Below, piece after piece: positions 23,738 to 36,524 of a stretch of DNA of 64,000 nt. Within the stretch, counting starts at the first letter, position 1; each line of letters begins with the position of its first letter. The stretch lies in NCBI GenBank assembly GCA_002914805.1, contig JXTB01000159.1, positions 437,910-501,909 of the forward strand. The letters are read 5' to 3'. A program made the translations under genes and the position numbers. The notes beneath the pieces are model-generated. The model saw nothing but the letters and a program-made list of their open reading frames with translations, was not told where the DNA came from and ran no database searches. This DNA comes from Parasponia andersonii. Its lineage: Eukaryota > Streptophyta > Magnoliopsida > Rosales > Cannabaceae.

Positions 23738-23908
23738 AGTAATACTAAAGACACACAAATTACACATATTGATATGTCATGTATTTGAACCACCTATGTA
23801 CATGAAGTGGTCATACTTAAAAAACAAAAATGGGTGGTTAAAATACTTGTCATGTATGTTAAGGTGTGTGCATTTTGTGTGTAATTTGTGTGTATTTCTA
23901 GTATTACT
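23738..23908. mobile_element. MITE with AGTAATACTA termini
   Basis: A 171-bp element whose left end (AGTAATACTAAAGACACAC) is mirrored by the complement of its right end (AGTAATACTAGAAATACACAC), both continuing into CACACAAATTACACA. It carries no coding capacity. A related element with similar ends lies at 45192-45365. No clear target duplication was found, so the superfamily is open. Confidence 0.6.
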
Positions 23909-24198
23909 TAGGGATACTTCCAACTAAATAAACTCATCTTCTACTCATAAGATGTATTTTAGTTAAACTATGTGCAATTTTATTAGTTTTACGAAACACA
24001 TACTTAATTATGACACTAGAAAAAAAAATTGAACACATCCAACAGCATTCTATCCAACTCATAATTGCAAATTGAGTCATTATTAAGAATTTATATTGCT
24101 ATTAATGTATCCGAAAAGAAGCTCTTAATACGAATTTTAAGATTAACAAATTTAATTCATTATTATTTTGTATTAATATAACTCCTAATACGACGCAT

Positions 24199-24730
24199 AA
24201 ACCCTATATCTCTCTCTCTCTCTTAAAAAAGAAGTTCCACCACTGCTCTCATATAGGTTGGAAAGGGGGTGTCTCCTTATCCTGCCTCTCATACTCTTTA
24301 TCTTCCTCCTAAACTCTTTCACAGAGATGAGAGATTTTTTTCTTTAGTTTTTTTTATAAGTTCATATCTAGATCTAATTTGTAATACTAACTTTTGTGTG
24401 GATTCTAAGTCCGTTTACTAGATTTTGAATTTGATATTTTATTCTTTGACTTAGATTTGTTACGCAGATAAGTTGTTTTCTTTTTAACATGCGTAGATCT
24501 CAATTAGTATTGAAATCATATAATTTACTGTATCAAGAATGTAATTCAAAAGTAGGTGTTGAAGACAATAATTTACTGGTAACCTCACAAATTTTGTTAC
24601 AGTTGTGTTTGTAATCTATTTTTCGTCTCTTTTCTTTGAAAAGATTGAAACTGTAATATTTATTTTTGTATTGTAAGTGAACCTCTTTTGTTCTGAGTGA
24701 TGATATTCTCTTGAAGATAGTTTTTATTAA
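24199..24730 (+). repeat. Dispersed repeat, copy 1
   Basis: About 530 bp starting with AAACCCTA and a CT run, then T-rich sequence. It matches 62461-63090 block by block: the CT start; GATCTAATTTGTAATAC; a GTGTTGAAGACAATAAT block; TAATCTATTTTTCGTCTC; and GATGATATTCTCTTGAAGA near the end. No open frame or terminal repeats are seen. The style is reminiscent of the untranslated head of a non-LTR element, which is a guess. Confidence 0.55.
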
Positions 24731-26173
24731 AAAAACAAAAATAATAAATAAATAAAAATATAACTCCTAAAAAGTAATAACCAAATTACTCAGCTAAAGG
24801 AATAAAATTCCCTCTAACTAATTAATCTCGATTAGATAAGCTTGAAGAAACCTCATAATTTCTTCCAGAACTTTGGGCAGCTAAGTTTATTTTTTGAATA
24901 GTATCATGCATAGAAGTCAAATATTATTTTATTTATTTAATTGTTAAAAGTCTTTTCGAGGGGAATCGTTAAAGTCTTTTGAGTTTTGTTTTTCTTTTTA
25001 AGTATTTGCAAAATTAAATGAGTCAAAATAATGGAACAAGCTTTTGTAATGCTGAGATCATGAACCACGCAAATAGGAATATGGATTCGGTCTCATTCTC
25101 GCTGGAACTCAACAATCTAAGGTTTGTTCTCACATCAGTCATCATGTGTTATTGCTTACAATTCTTTTCCCTTAAGTTCTTAAAACAAAGTAAATGAAGT
25201 GAGAAAAAGCAGGCATAGATCAATAGTCTTGGAAAAAATAAAATAAAAATTGAAAATTATGTGAACAATTTAATTTTGGAAAATTACACAATTAATTTTG
25301 AATTTTCATTCTTTTCATAGAAAAGCCTTGTATTTCGGAGATTTATGATCCAGACCTTTAATTTCGGGTTTTCTTCAAATTTCCACAATCTCAATTCAAG
25401 TGAAAATACAATTTATACTCCATGAACAATGGAAAACTCAACCTAACAAATATAATAGAACTAAAATAACTGTGACAAAACAAGATAAATTTTGATTATT
25501 TTTATCATATTTGACAACTTAAATGAGCAATATTTCATCTTATTTTGTCAATGTTTTATATTTACATTTGTTTGGTTGAGTGTTTTTTTTAGTCTTTACA
25601 TAAAATAAATTTTTATTCTAGTTCGTTAATTTTAACCAATTGCGTTGTTGATGGGGAATTTTGAAATAAATCCGGTTAAAATATTTGGATTAATTTTCCA
25701 TAATGCAAGATATTTTGTGAAACATAAAAAATAAATCCTCATGGTTGATTGTATAACTTTATCTATACTTTATTTTTGGCAAATAATGGATATTACAGAT
25801 TCACATAATGTCGTTGTTTACCTACCACTTAGGAAGCGCATAAAGCATACATATAAAACCTGCCTGCACGTCCCCAGCCATGAAATATTTGAGGCATCAT
25901 GTAAATGAACGGCTAGGATCTCTTGTTTGGTTTATTGATCTGAGCTGCTAAGTTATAATAATAATAATTTTATACAGTAGCTATACACCTTATAGTAAGA
26001 CAAGGATACATGTAACACAAATAAACAAAGGACCTCAAACTCTTTCATCTCATATTATAATTAAAACTCGAATTTGACTTAGAAAGGACATTATCTACGT
26101 GAGGGTCACGAAGGCGCATTTTGATTTATTTATGTTTTCCTTTTGGATTTAGAATGTTAAGCAGTTAGAGAAT

Positions 26174-26180
26174 TATATAA
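26174..26180 (+). promoter_or_regulatory. TATA box of the alpha-expansin gene
   Basis: TATATAA lies 103-109 bp before the ATG at 26283. That spacing would place the transcript start near 26205 and give a leader of roughly 80 nt. Confidence 0.6.
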
Positions 26181-26282
26181 GGCAAATACGTTCTTGCTAG
26201 TTTAGGCATTGTAGTTTATGATTGGCATCTTATTAGCTGATCATCATAGAGGAAGAGCTTAGCCAACCTACTAACAGCTGCA

Positions 26283-27504
26283 ATGGCTTCTTTAGTTCAT
26301 TTTTGGTGCTTAATCGGATTCTTCGCAATGGCGGATGCGGCAATTTACTACCGGCCCAGCCAATGGGCAATGGCTCATGCTACATTTTATGGCGATGAGT
26401 CAGCCAGAGAAACTTTGGGTACGTAAGTTTATATATATATATTTGGTGTCATGAAATAATGCATAGATGTACTTGTATAAGAGGAAAATAAACGTATTTT
26501 TGAATGTGAAATCGTATTATATATAATTCTGCGCTTGTTATTTACGAGGTCAATATATAGATGTGCGTGTGGCACTATCAATATGTTTGTCTCCTAGGAT
26601 GATTCCGTATCTAATTAATTTGTTAATGTTTCTCTAATTGGATGTACAGGAGGAGCTTGTGGGTACGGTAACTTGTTTAACAATGGTTACGGGACCGACA
26701 CCGCAGCTTTGAGCACAACGCTATTCAATGATGGATATGCTTGTGGGCAATGCTATCAGATAAAATGCGTTCAGTCCACAAGATGTTACGGAGGATTCAC
26801 CACCGTGACCGCCACCAACATCTGTCCTCCCAATTGGTCTGAGGACTCCAACAATGGTGGCTGGTGCAACCCCCCAAGGGTCCACTTCGACATGTCCAAG
26901 CCTGCCTTCATGAGAATTGCCCAGTGGAAGGTCGGCATAGTCCCCGTTATGTACCGCAGGTATCTACGCCTAATACTAACTAGTACATGTTTCTCCACAT
27001 CAAATCATTATGGCATGCAACTTTATCAAATATTATTTGTCAAAAATACTTTTGAATCGTCGTATAATATATATACTATATTATTCTGATATGATTAACA
27101 CGTGCTCCGAACGTTTTTAATTAGTAACTTTTTGTGACATGATTATTGAATGCTTTGGCTAATTGGACTGTGATGTTCTGTTTTTTAATAGAGTGCCTTG
27201 CATAAGGAGTGGGGGACTCCAGTTCAGCTTCCAAGGAAATGGGTACTGGCTATTGGTCTATGTGATGAACGTGGGAGGAGGGGGTGATATAGCTCAAATG
27301 TGGGTGAAGGGAAGCCAAACTGATTGGATAAGCATGAGCCACAACTGGGGAGCTTCTTACCAAGCGTTTGCAACCTTAGGAGGCCAATCTCTCTCCTTTA
27401 GAGTCACTTCCTACACCACCAAACAGACGATCACAGCCTACAACGTGGCTCCAGCTAATTGGCGAGTCGGATTGACTTACAAGGCAAATGTCAACTTCCG
27501 TTGA
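26283..27504 (+). CDS. Alpha-expansin (EXPA)
   Basis: A secreted wall-loosening protein that acts non-enzymatically at cellulose-xyloglucan contacts during acid growth. Exons 26283-26418, 26650-26959 and 27192-27504 join in frame to 252 residues, normal for the family. Residues 1-19 are a signal peptide. The double-psi barrel domain follows with [21 protein letters not shown] (33-53), paired cysteines (ACGQC, IKC, RCYGG, NICPPN, GWCNPP) and the HFD motif at 124-126 ([14 protein letters not shown]). The C-terminal grass-pollen-like domain holds the aromatic surface residues ([28 protein letters not shown]) and ends in NVNFR. The WNP.. insertions of the EXPA22-25 group are absent. NICPPNW replaces the more common NFCPPN. 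The intron positions match those of alpha-expansins. Subclade not assigned. Confidence 0.95.
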
Positions 27505-28770
27505 AGTGGGATATTTCACTTCTTTTCTTATATATACGTATATGTATACATATGGAGCCATCTTAGGCCTTCGTATTTTGGCTTACTTTTTTTTGGGAAG
27601 TTTCCTTGTTTTTGTGCCTTATCTTATAATGTTTTGATCACAAAAATGAGAGCAGAGATGCTCATGAGTGACCAACTATATGTTTTGCCAAGTTGGTTTC
27701 TCTCAGATTTGAGTAAATTTCGTCTTGCTCATTATATCTGAAATTTAACAGATTTTATATCTTTTTTTTTTTTTTCTGGGTTTCTTTCCGTCAAAGAAAA
27801 TGTTAGGACGTATCTGATTTGAAAGGACCTAGAATGCAATCATTTTCTTCCGAACTCTGAACTGTGATCTTTAAGCCAATAGGCGACTTGGGATAGTCTC
27901 ATTTTTCTTTTTCTTTTTTTTTTTTTGGTAACTGAATGAAGATCACTTGTTGTATTTAACAACTTCTTTTGTTGTTACCTCGCAAAATCCCAAATGATAT
28001 CCCATCTGCAAAGATTGATGAGGAATCTGACATCTCTTTGTTGAGATGTATCAATCATTCTGTGATCTAATATATAGTCAAAATGCATAAATAATGTCGT
28101 GCAAATAAGTAGACAAGGCAAACCATATATCTCGATCTCCTTCTTGTAATTAGTCTTATTCTACAATATAAATGACCTCTTCAGCTCTTATATATTGGAA
28201 ACTAAAAAACAAATTCATTTGAGTCGAATACTATGACCAGTTAACACCATACACAACTTACATTAAAGATATTCATGTGAGTTTGACATTTCTCTTAGTT
28301 GTTCTGTGTCTTTAGCGTTCAATTCATTTAACATTATAGGAATTGGTCACTTGGATTCTCATAAGACACTTGGGCCCATACAAGGAAAACAAACGTATAG
28401 GCATGCTTGCTAACTTGAGACCCACAAAGTCTTTTAAGTGGGAAACACGTTATCAAACACGATTAAGTGTGTCGACATCCGGAAAAAAAAAAAAAAAACA
28501 CACACACACACCAAAAAAAAAAAAAAATCTAAAAACAAAACTTAAAACCTCTAATTTCATTACCTAAGCACGCCAAGCCCATCTCTACCTCCTATAGCCA
28601 TCAAGTGCCATGATCGCCCACGCTCCAAAATCATTTCTCCCAGCCTTGCAATATCAACTTTTTTCACTTCACTTTTTCTTTCCTCTCTTCAACTTTCCCT
28701 TGCCTTTTTGGTTTGACATATCTCTATTTTGGTAAAGAATAAGCAAAAACTTCAATTGTTTGAGACCATG

Positions 28771-28798
28771 AGTACTACTATACTATAGTAGTAGTACT
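28771..28798. repeat. Short perfect inverted repeat upstream of the DUF1191 gene
   Basis: AGTACTACTA (28771-28780) and TAGTAGTACT (28789-28798) are exact reverse complements around an 8-bp spacer that is itself near-symmetric. It sits about 320 bp before the ATG. It could be a hairpin or a binding dyad; no factor is known to me. Confidence 0.5.
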
Positions 28799-28971
28799 AG
28801 TCTTCTTCTCTGGCCAAAAACTCCATAAACAACTTAGCCAACTTTATGTCAAAGTTAACCACCTAACGTCTATTCTATCTAAAACTCAATATAATGAGAA
28901 ACAAAGTAAGAACTTTCTTTTCCCTTTTACTTGCTGTCTCTATAATCCACCAATACTTTCTCTCGATCTTT

Positions 28972-28977
28972 TATAAA
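28972..28977 (+). promoter_or_regulatory. TATA box of the DUF1191 gene
   Basis: TATAAA lies 138-143 bp before the ATG at 29115, inside a CT-rich leader region. That spacing would put the start of transcription near 29005. Confidence 0.5.
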
Positions 28978-29114
28978 CTTCCTCCAAACACTCCGAACTT
29001 TCCTCTTCCAAACTTTTTTCCCAGAAAAAGTTTGAACCCATTTTGGAATAGATCACAGTTTTCAACTCCAAACCAAGCCTTTCTTCTTTCCTTTTTTTTC
29101 GTCATTTCTCTCAC

Positions 29115-30056
29115 ATGGGTACTCTGTTTTCCCTCTCTACTCTCATAATTCTCTCATGGGTTCTATGCCCATCGACGAGAACTGAAGCTCAGGCGATCAG
29201 ATCAGCTCGCCTTCTCGATCTGCTCATACGAGACTACACCTTCAAGTCATTCGACGCAAGCTTCACTACTGGTATAGTACACTCTGTTTCGTTGCCCTCA
29301 AACTTCTCCGGCATCGGAGTCAACATAGCAAGGTTCAGATGCGGTAGTCTCCGGCGATATGGTGCGCAGGTTAAGGAGTTTCATCTGGGTACTGGCGTTA
29401 CCATACAACCGTGCGTAGAAAGAGTCGTAATAGTCAACCAAAACTTGGGATATAATTGGTCAAATATATACTATGAGAACTATGACTTATCAGGGTACCA
29501 ACTAGTCTCCCCTGTTTTAGGCCTCTTAGCCTATAATGCCGGCTCCGACCTCAACTCCAGCAACCCCTTCGAGGTCGGAATCGTCGCAGGAGAGAAACCC
29601 ATTTCGGTGAACTTCGAAAACATCACGAAGGTCAGAAACGGGTCAGGGTTAACGCCTTTATGCGCCATTTTTGACGGTGACGGAAAAGTGAGCTTGACGA
29701 AGCAGGCTTCGCCGTTTGTGTGTTTGGCTAAGAAGAACGGACACTTTGGGTTGGTGACGGAGAAGCCGTCGCCGGCGATGTTGGACGGTGACGGCGGGAG
29801 GAAGGAGAGTAAGTGGAAAGTCGCGGTGGGAAGCTCGATCGGAGCCGCTCTGGGGGCTTTTCTCCTGGGTTTGCTTTTGGTAGCGATGTTGGTCAGAGTG
29901 AAGCAAAGGACAAGAATGGAGGAGCTGGAGAGAAGGGCTTATGAGGAAGAAGCTCTTCAGGTTTCGATGGTGGGACATATCAGAGCTCCAATGGCTTCAA
30001 ACACTCGAACAATGCCGAACTCGATCGAGCATGAGTATATACCCCCGCCTCGTTGA
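29115..30056 (+). CDS. DUF1191 single-pass membrane protein
   Basis: An intronless 313-residue plant protein of the DUF1191 family, whose function is unknown. Residues 1-25 form a signal peptide (LFSLSTLIILSWVLCPS core). An extracellular domain of about 205 residues follows, with four cysteines at C76, C100, C183 and C203 that could pair, and N-glycosylation sequons at about N63 (NFS), N114 (NWS), N148 (NSS), N169 (NIT) and N175 (NGS). One membrane span lies at about 235-261 (SSIGAALGAFLLGLLLVAML). The cytosolic tail is short and basic-then-acidic (RVKQRTRMEELERRAYEEEA) and ends in EHEYIPPPR. The layout suggests a plasma-membrane surface protein. Length and the single exon agree with the family. 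The ATG at 29115 is chosen because it directly precedes the signal peptide. The antisense frame at 29658-29978 is a shadow. Confidence 0.9.
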   Translation: MGTLFSLSTLIILSWVLCPSTRTEAQAIRSARLLDLLIRDYTFKSFDASFTTGIVHSVSLPSNFSGIGVNIARFRCGSLRRYGAQVKEFHLGTGVTIQPCVERVVIVNQNLGYNWSNIYYENYDLSGYQLVSPVLGLLAYNAGSDLNSSNPFEVGIVAGEKPISVNFENITKVRNGSGLTPLCAIFDGDGKVSLTKQASPFVCLAKKNGHFGLVTEKPSPAMLDGDGGRKESKWKVAVGSSIGAALGAFLLGLLLVAMLVRVKQRTRMEELERRAYEEEALQVSMVGHIRAPMASNTRTMPNSIEHEYIPPPR

Positions 30057-32867
30057 CTAATTTATATGTTTATTAGTTGACTTGAGTTGAGAAAAGTTCT
30101 TTGCTTTTTTTATTTATTTATGTTTATGATCAAATCATATTCTTTTTTGTAACATTAACTTAAAAATTGAATTTTTGGAACTTGTATTGGTTTTGTGACG
30201 ATAGAAAATGTAGAATTCAAAGCTCAAAATTCTTGTAGGTTTTAGATCTTTGTAGCTCTGAGGTGGGATTGGGATTATGTTCTTACGTCTTATAGTGATT
30301 AGATTTGTTGATTTTTCTTCAATTTTAAGAGCAAGTCGAGATTTGATTTTCAAATTCATTGCTGTGTAAATCAAGTGGTTTGAACGACACATTGAGTTGT
30401 GTCGTTTCTGAGATTTCAGGACTTCTTGTTCATAAGCAACAAAAGGGTTGATGAATTAGTTCAGATCTACAAATTGTATTTTCTGATGGTCTATTTTTAT
30501 TCGTGAATGAATTAGGTCATGAGCTGATAGTTACATTCTTCTCTTTCCAACTAAATGAGAGGTTGGGTTTCAAAAAGATAAAGCAATTTTAGACTTGGAA
30601 AAAAATTCAGGTGAGAAAGTTTAGTAAATAGGGCATATCAAACTGCAAATGTAGTAGGGGTACTGTTCCAGAATGAGGCACTTTAAAATTGCTAGACATA
30701 TTTTCAATTGTTATTTTCTTCTTTAGCCAAATGAAAGAAGTATCACTTGCATTAGACGAGAGTCCATGTGGTTATGTGTAAAATAGCACTCATTTCTAGT
30801 GAGTAATTCAAGAAAAGAATAACCATAGATTTTGAGTAATACCACCAGGCAATTCAAGGTGTTGGGCACAATAGGATATGTCAATTTTTTATTAAAAGAT
30901 GAATTGGCATTTAAAATTTTAAATGGGTACATGTATATTAATTATAATCCTTTGAATTTAATAGAAAATTGATATCTGTGTCTCCATAAAATAACAATTA
31001 CGAATATTGGATGCTTGACGCCGCAACTAGGATATCGTAGACTCCTTTTTTGCTTGGTAAAAGACTCTTGTTTTTTTCGATCTTATCGATAAAAATGATT
31101 TTTCTTAAACTCATGGGCATATTTCAATTTTATCTTGAACTTTTTTAAAATATATTTCATTATATCCTCATTTGTCTCTCATGAATTTTGATAATTTTAA
31201 TTTTCACTGTCATATCTTGTAAGAAATTCAATATGCCCCTCATTTCCCCCATGAAATTTTTGGACTTTCAAATTTTACTTTTTTTTTTTTTTATTAAGTA
31301 CTTAGTTCTTCCCATACTTTCATAGATAATTCTTTTTTGTAGCTTATTTTTTAAAAAAAATCTTTTAATCCATTATTAGTCTATATTGACTAAGGACTCT
31401 TTGGTACCGGGAGTTTTTGGGCATGGGCATGGGATTTAGATTTCTACGTTTGTTACGATTTTTACATTTTTTGACCTATAAGAATATAAAATCTAAGGAA
31501 TTGAGCTAACCACGTTCTAAGTAATACAAAATCCATCTAAATAAGTGGCTTTCATGTTACTTTACATTTAAATCTATAATCCTCCCACTAGAGTCATAAT
31601 ATTTTAACTCATCTTTTCTTCTAGATTCTAACTCTATGCATAACCAAATATAATTTTATAACATTCTCATAAAATTTGAAAATAGATTACAATGCGCAAT
31701 TAAACAAAATTATTCAAGCTTTCATATAATTACAACAGTTTCTTTCATTTTTTTCATTAATTTAAAAACTTAGAACTCCCTGTTCCAAATATTCTAATAT
31801 TTCAAAATTATTATTTTCAGATTGTCATCAATTATATTACTCAATTAAAATTTTATTTAAAAGAAATTAAGAAATAAAAATATATAAAGAACAAAAAAAA
31901 AAAAGGAAATTTATTTCAAAGAATTTTCTTAGGATATGTCCTGAAAAAACCTTTTTTTGCCTCTGTAACTGCTCATGGGTCATCTAATTTGGAGGGTTGG
32001 GCACTCAAATGTGGCAAACTTGATACATCTTGAAACGAAGCCAAGAATGAAGGAATGATATTAGCTTGAAGTTCGATCCGAAGTTGAACTCGTTCGCAAA
32101 CTTGCAATTACACAAATGCCTTTAGGTTGATGTTGCATTCTTCAAGAATATAATAATAGTAAAAATGGGTAACCCAACATAAGTTAAGTTTCCTTTACGT
32201 ATTAATTATAAAGAAAACTAATATATGCCGTTTTCTATCCACCCATTAATTGCCATCTATTGAGTCAATTCATTAAAATAATGATTTTTTAATTTTTGTT
32301 ATGATAATTAGTACTTTCAATTTCAATCAATAACCAGTTACAACTTATCAAGAAAGCAATCGGCATTGAAGGGAATCTGAAATGCTTAACAACTCCCCCT
32401 AATACCACATATTTCTTTTCTTTTTTTTTTTTTGTATTTTTTTCAATTTCATTCGTTGAGAACAAATTTCACCTCATACTTTTAGATAATTTTGACTAGA
32501 ATTTTTACAACAAAATACGTTTTGTTAGTGGACAAAAAACATTTTTTTTTTAAAAAAAAAAAAGGTAATGACCTCCTTGGATTTGAAGAAGAGTTCACAA
32601 TTATTAATCAAATCGTTCATAAAAAAGGGCAACGAGAAGGGTGGGGGGAGGAAAGGAAGATTGATCTTTAAAATAAAAAAAGGGCAATAATTGATATTCG
32701 AATTAATAATTGAGATGATGCCAAAATAAACCTATTGGGATTTTAATACAAAATGATGTTTATTATTTTACCAAGTCAAGTTAATAATGGTTTGAAAAAT
32801 AAATATATATGCCCTACTAGTGCACCTCATTCATTAAGGGTAGAGCACACCCACAAAATCAGGTAAT
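30057..32867. other. AT-rich intergenic DNA upstream of FZR2
   Basis: No gene, tRNA or clear transposon is seen. There are homopolymer runs near 31277-31292 and 32417-32432, and a purine-rich stretch at about 32620-32690. Confidence 0.5.
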
Positions 32868-32881
32868 TTTTCCCGGGAAAA
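32868..32881. promoter_or_regulatory. 14-bp perfect palindrome upstream of FZR2 (E2F-like)
   Basis: TTTTCCCGGGAAAA is a perfect palindrome 117-130 bp before the FZR2 start codon. Each half resembles half of an E2F site (TTTCCCGC), though the canonical CGC core is replaced by CGG. Cell-cycle genes including CCS52-type genes are known E2F targets in plants; binding here is inference. A CT microsatellite (about 32910-32929) lies in the leader. Confidence 0.4.
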
Positions 32882-32997
32882 CTAACAGCATCTGGTTTCT
32901 TCCTTCTAACTCTCTCTCTCTCTCTCTCATCTGGATCGACTACATCATCTTCACATCTCTCTCTTTTCTCTTTCTCGAGATATCTTCCTGATCCTCT

Positions 32998-35900
32998 ATG
33001 GAGGATCCCACTGTAACACCGCTCGTCAACCAATCATCTCTCAGAGCCCTAAATGCATCATCTTCTTCTTCGTCTTCGTCAATGTCTTCTTCGCAGCTCA
33101 ATCTCCCTTCCACCATATCTCGCTCCTCCCTCGCCCTCGAAACCATAACCCCATCTCGCCAAATCGACCGGATGATCAACTCCAACCACTACCAATCACC
33201 CTCGAGAACCATCTACTCCGATAGGTTCATCCCCAGTAGATCTGGCTCGAACTTCGCCCTATTCGACATCTCCCCGCCGGCGAATTCCCCGGCGGAGGGC
33301 CGGGAGGACCACTCCAGCGCCTACGCTACTCTTCTGCGGACCGCTCTTTTTGGGCCCGAGGCCGGAGTCGTGGCTCCGGTCACACCGGAGAAGCGGAGCT
33401 TGCCGATGAGCCCGCCGAGCAGGAATATATTCCGGTACAAGACCGAGACTCGCCGGTCCATGCAGTCGCTCTCGCCGTTCGGGTTCGACGATGCGGTGCC
33501 CGGAGTTAGTCATAGCCCTGTTAAGACTCCTAGGAAGGTTCCCAGGTCGCCATACAAGGTGAGTGTGTGATTTTGGATCCGGGGCTTTGGGTATTTTCGT
33601 ATTGGGTTCAAGTTCTGAGCTTTGGTTTATTGGGCTGTTATGGTTTTTGGTGTTGGTTTGGATAGGTACTGGATGCGCCTGCATTGCAAGACGATTTTTA
33701 TCTGAATCTTGTGGATTGGTCTTCGCACAATGTGTTGGCTGTGGGATTGGGTAATTGTGTTTACTTATGGAATGCTTGTAGTAGCAAGGTGAGCTCTGTT
33801 GTTTAAGAATAATGGCATGTTACAACAACCTTCAAAATTGACATGAAAAAACATGTGGCTTTGGTCCCTTTTTGGAGTATGTGTCCTGTTTGATTCATTA
33901 TGGCATTTTTATTATAGGTAACTAAGTTATGTGACTTGGGAATCGACGATAGTGTATGTTCAGTAGGCTGGGCTCAGCGTGGAACACATCTTGCTGTTGG
34001 AACTAGCAATGGGAAAGTCCAGGTTTGAGATTATTATTCAATCGCATGCTATATGGATGTTGGAATCTTATTGATATTAGTAACATGTTCAGACTTTGAG
34101 TCTGTCGATATAGGATGCGAATCAAAATTAGGCATAATTAGCAACTAATAAAATGAAAATGATCATCCATTCAGAACAATTCAAGCAAACCGTAATGAAC
34201 CTGAACGTGTATGCAAGCCAAGGTTTATTTGTGGATGATTTCTATAGGTTTGAGTTTAATTAACTTATAATGAAAACTTCCTACATAGATGCTCAAGTTT
34301 TTTCCGTAGATGCTGAAGTAGTTAATCTTTCTAAAGTTGATTCATTTCTAATAGCTGTGGTCATCATTTGAACAGTTAGAAATTCTAGAACTTTCAGAAT
34401 AAGTAGTTATCTTGATTTTTATGCATACAAAAAAGTGAACTTTGTATAATCTTATGCTTCTAGGTAATTTTTTTCCTGACGTTAAATTTGTGTACTTAGA
34501 ATTTGACATCTACAAAACATTCCTGGATGCATTTGTTCTCTTCTGTGTAGATTTGGGATGCTTCACGCTGTAGGAAGGTAAGATCTATGGAGGGCCATAG
34601 ACTACGAGTTGGAGCCTTGGCCTGGAGTTCATCTATGTTGTCTTCTGGTAGCCGGGACAAGAGTATACTTCTCCGAGATATACGTGCACAGGAAGATTTT
34701 GTTAGTAAACTTTCTGGACACAAATCAGAGGTCAGACTCCTGTGTCGTTCAGCCTGATTGAACTTCTATGTCACCCATAAAATTTTTGTCATTTTGCATT
34801 CAGTTAGCATTTACTAAGTCTTATGTACGATTTTGAAATCAGAAGCATCAATGTTGGTACCTGTCTTCATCTTTCCTCCATACTATTTTACTTGTTATGT
34901 TTATAAATTTAACCATCGTCATATGAATTGTTTTGTTCATCAAATTTGTACCTACACTGTTCAAAACCCAACTTGATGGTCAATTGTTTGTCTTTTAGGT
35001 TTGTGGATTAAAGTGGTCGTACGATAACCGTGAGTTAGCATCAGGCGGTAATGATAATAGGGTATGTGATTCTAATTGTTTTCAAAAGTTTATGTGCTGG
35101 CATTCTCTGTCCTTATAGTAACTTTGTTAATTGTATTATATGTGACTTATTTTTCCATTGAATTGTACTGATGTACAGCTGTTTGTATGGAATCAACATT
35201 CAACTCAACCGGTGTTGAAATACTGTGAGCATACAGCAGCTGTAAAAGCTATTGCATGGTCACCTCATCTTCATGGACTTCTGGCATCTGGTGGAGGAAC
35301 TGCAGACAGATGTATTCGTTTCTGGAACACAACCACTAACTCACACTTGAGTTGCATGGACACTGGAAGTCAGGTTGCTTATTGGCTTTGCAATTCTTAA
35401 TTCTTTTTTATTTTATTTTATTTGAAACCTGCTTTGGGTGTTAAAAGCAAGTTTGTACAGATTGTTGATAGGGATTAGGGAAAGCTGACTCTTACTTAAC
35501 ATAACTTTTGTATCTTTGAAAAAAAAAAAAAAAAAAGGAAGCAGGCCATGGTAGTCTGATATTTGATATCTTTCTATATTTAATTTATCTCAGTTCATTC
35601 ATGATCTTTACATTTTGAATCATGTGGCCTTAAATATCTTTGAACTTTACACTTGCAGGTGTGTAATCTTGTATGGTCAAAAAATGTGAATGAACTTGTC
35701 AGCACCCATGGATATTCTCAAAACCAGATCATAGTTTGGAGATATCCAACCATGTCAAAGGTATGAAAGAGTGTAGATCCATTTTCTAGTAACAAAGTTA
35801 TTCTAGTATTATTAGTTTTCTAATGTTCTAGTCTGGTCTGCTTACGCAGCTGGCAACTCTCACCGGTCATTCGTACAGAGTCCTGTATCTAGCCATCTCA

Positions 35901-36524
35901 CCTGACGGACAGGTTTGTTTCCTCAGTTGTTTCAAAATTTCTTAGCTTTCTCAAAACACAAGTAATTTTGCATGCTTGTCCATCTCTTAACAATTACAGT
36001 ATGTATTTTATTTCAGACAATTGTCACAGGAGCGGGAGATGAAACACTTAGATTTTGGAATGTATTCCCTTCTCCTAAATCCCAGGTAAATGATGACATA
36101 GATGATGAAGAAAATAGAAAGAAATTCTACTCTTGATAGTGTCTATAATTTTATATTCCTCTAGGACAACTTAAGAAACCACTGAAAAAATGGTTTTTGA
36201 GTTATGGCTTCTTACTAATGTTTTCTTTTTTCAGTTTTATTCCCATTTTGTAAGACCTGTAACCATTGATTTCTTTTGAGAAATTGTTGCGTTCTTCTAT
36301 ATCATTATTGTTGTGGTAACAATTTGAACTGCTGTTCATGCAAAGGAATTGCATATTGCATGCGGTCATCTACCTATTGACTCTACTGCATAATGAGAAA
36401 ACAACTTGTTAACCCAATTGTCTCTACTGCATAATGAGAAAATAAAGTGTTCACGACTGTTTGACTGCAGAACACGGAAAGTGAAATCGGAGCATCATCT
36501 CTTGGGAGAACTGTAATTCGGTAA
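32998..36524 (+). CDS. FZR2: FIZZY-RELATED / CCS52A-type APC/C activator
   Basis: A Cdh1-type WD40 co-activator that recruits D-box and KEN substrates, mainly cyclins, to the anaphase-promoting complex. In plants it drives exit to the endocycle and meristem control. Exons: 32998-33558, 33666-33788, 33918-34022, 34551-34730, 34999-35061, 35179-35373, 35659-35760, 35850-35912, 36017-36085 and 36471-36524. They join to 504 residues. The N-terminal C-box DRFIPSR is at 75-81, the Cdh1-specific [13 protein letters not shown] at about 108-120, and SP/TP sites for CDK control are scattered up to residue 187. Seven WD repeats follow ([49 protein letters not shown]), with the RVL cyclin-contact motif in [11 protein letters not shown] and the C-terminal IR tail. 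[16 protein letters not shown] places it in the A rather than the B group. An eight-Ser run (residues 21-28) is a small local expansion. FZR1 against FZR2 is not resolved. Confidence 0.95.

Larger units (their letters stand above)
23909..26282. other. Intergenic DNA between SAP18 and the expansin
   Basis: Apart from the dispersed repeat at 24199-24730 I see no gene. The last 200 bp or so are the expansin promoter. Confidence 0.5.
27505..29114. other. Intergenic DNA: expansin 3' region and DUF1191 promoter
   Basis: No gene is recognised. It contains the expansin 3' UTR, poly-A/poly-T runs (28482-28524), and the promoter and leader of the DUF1191 gene with the elements listed separately. Confidence 0.5.

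Noticed and set aside
29658..29978. 106-residue antisense frame in the DUF1191 gene
   Set aside because: A shadow of a GC-richer coding exon, with no splice partners or motifs.
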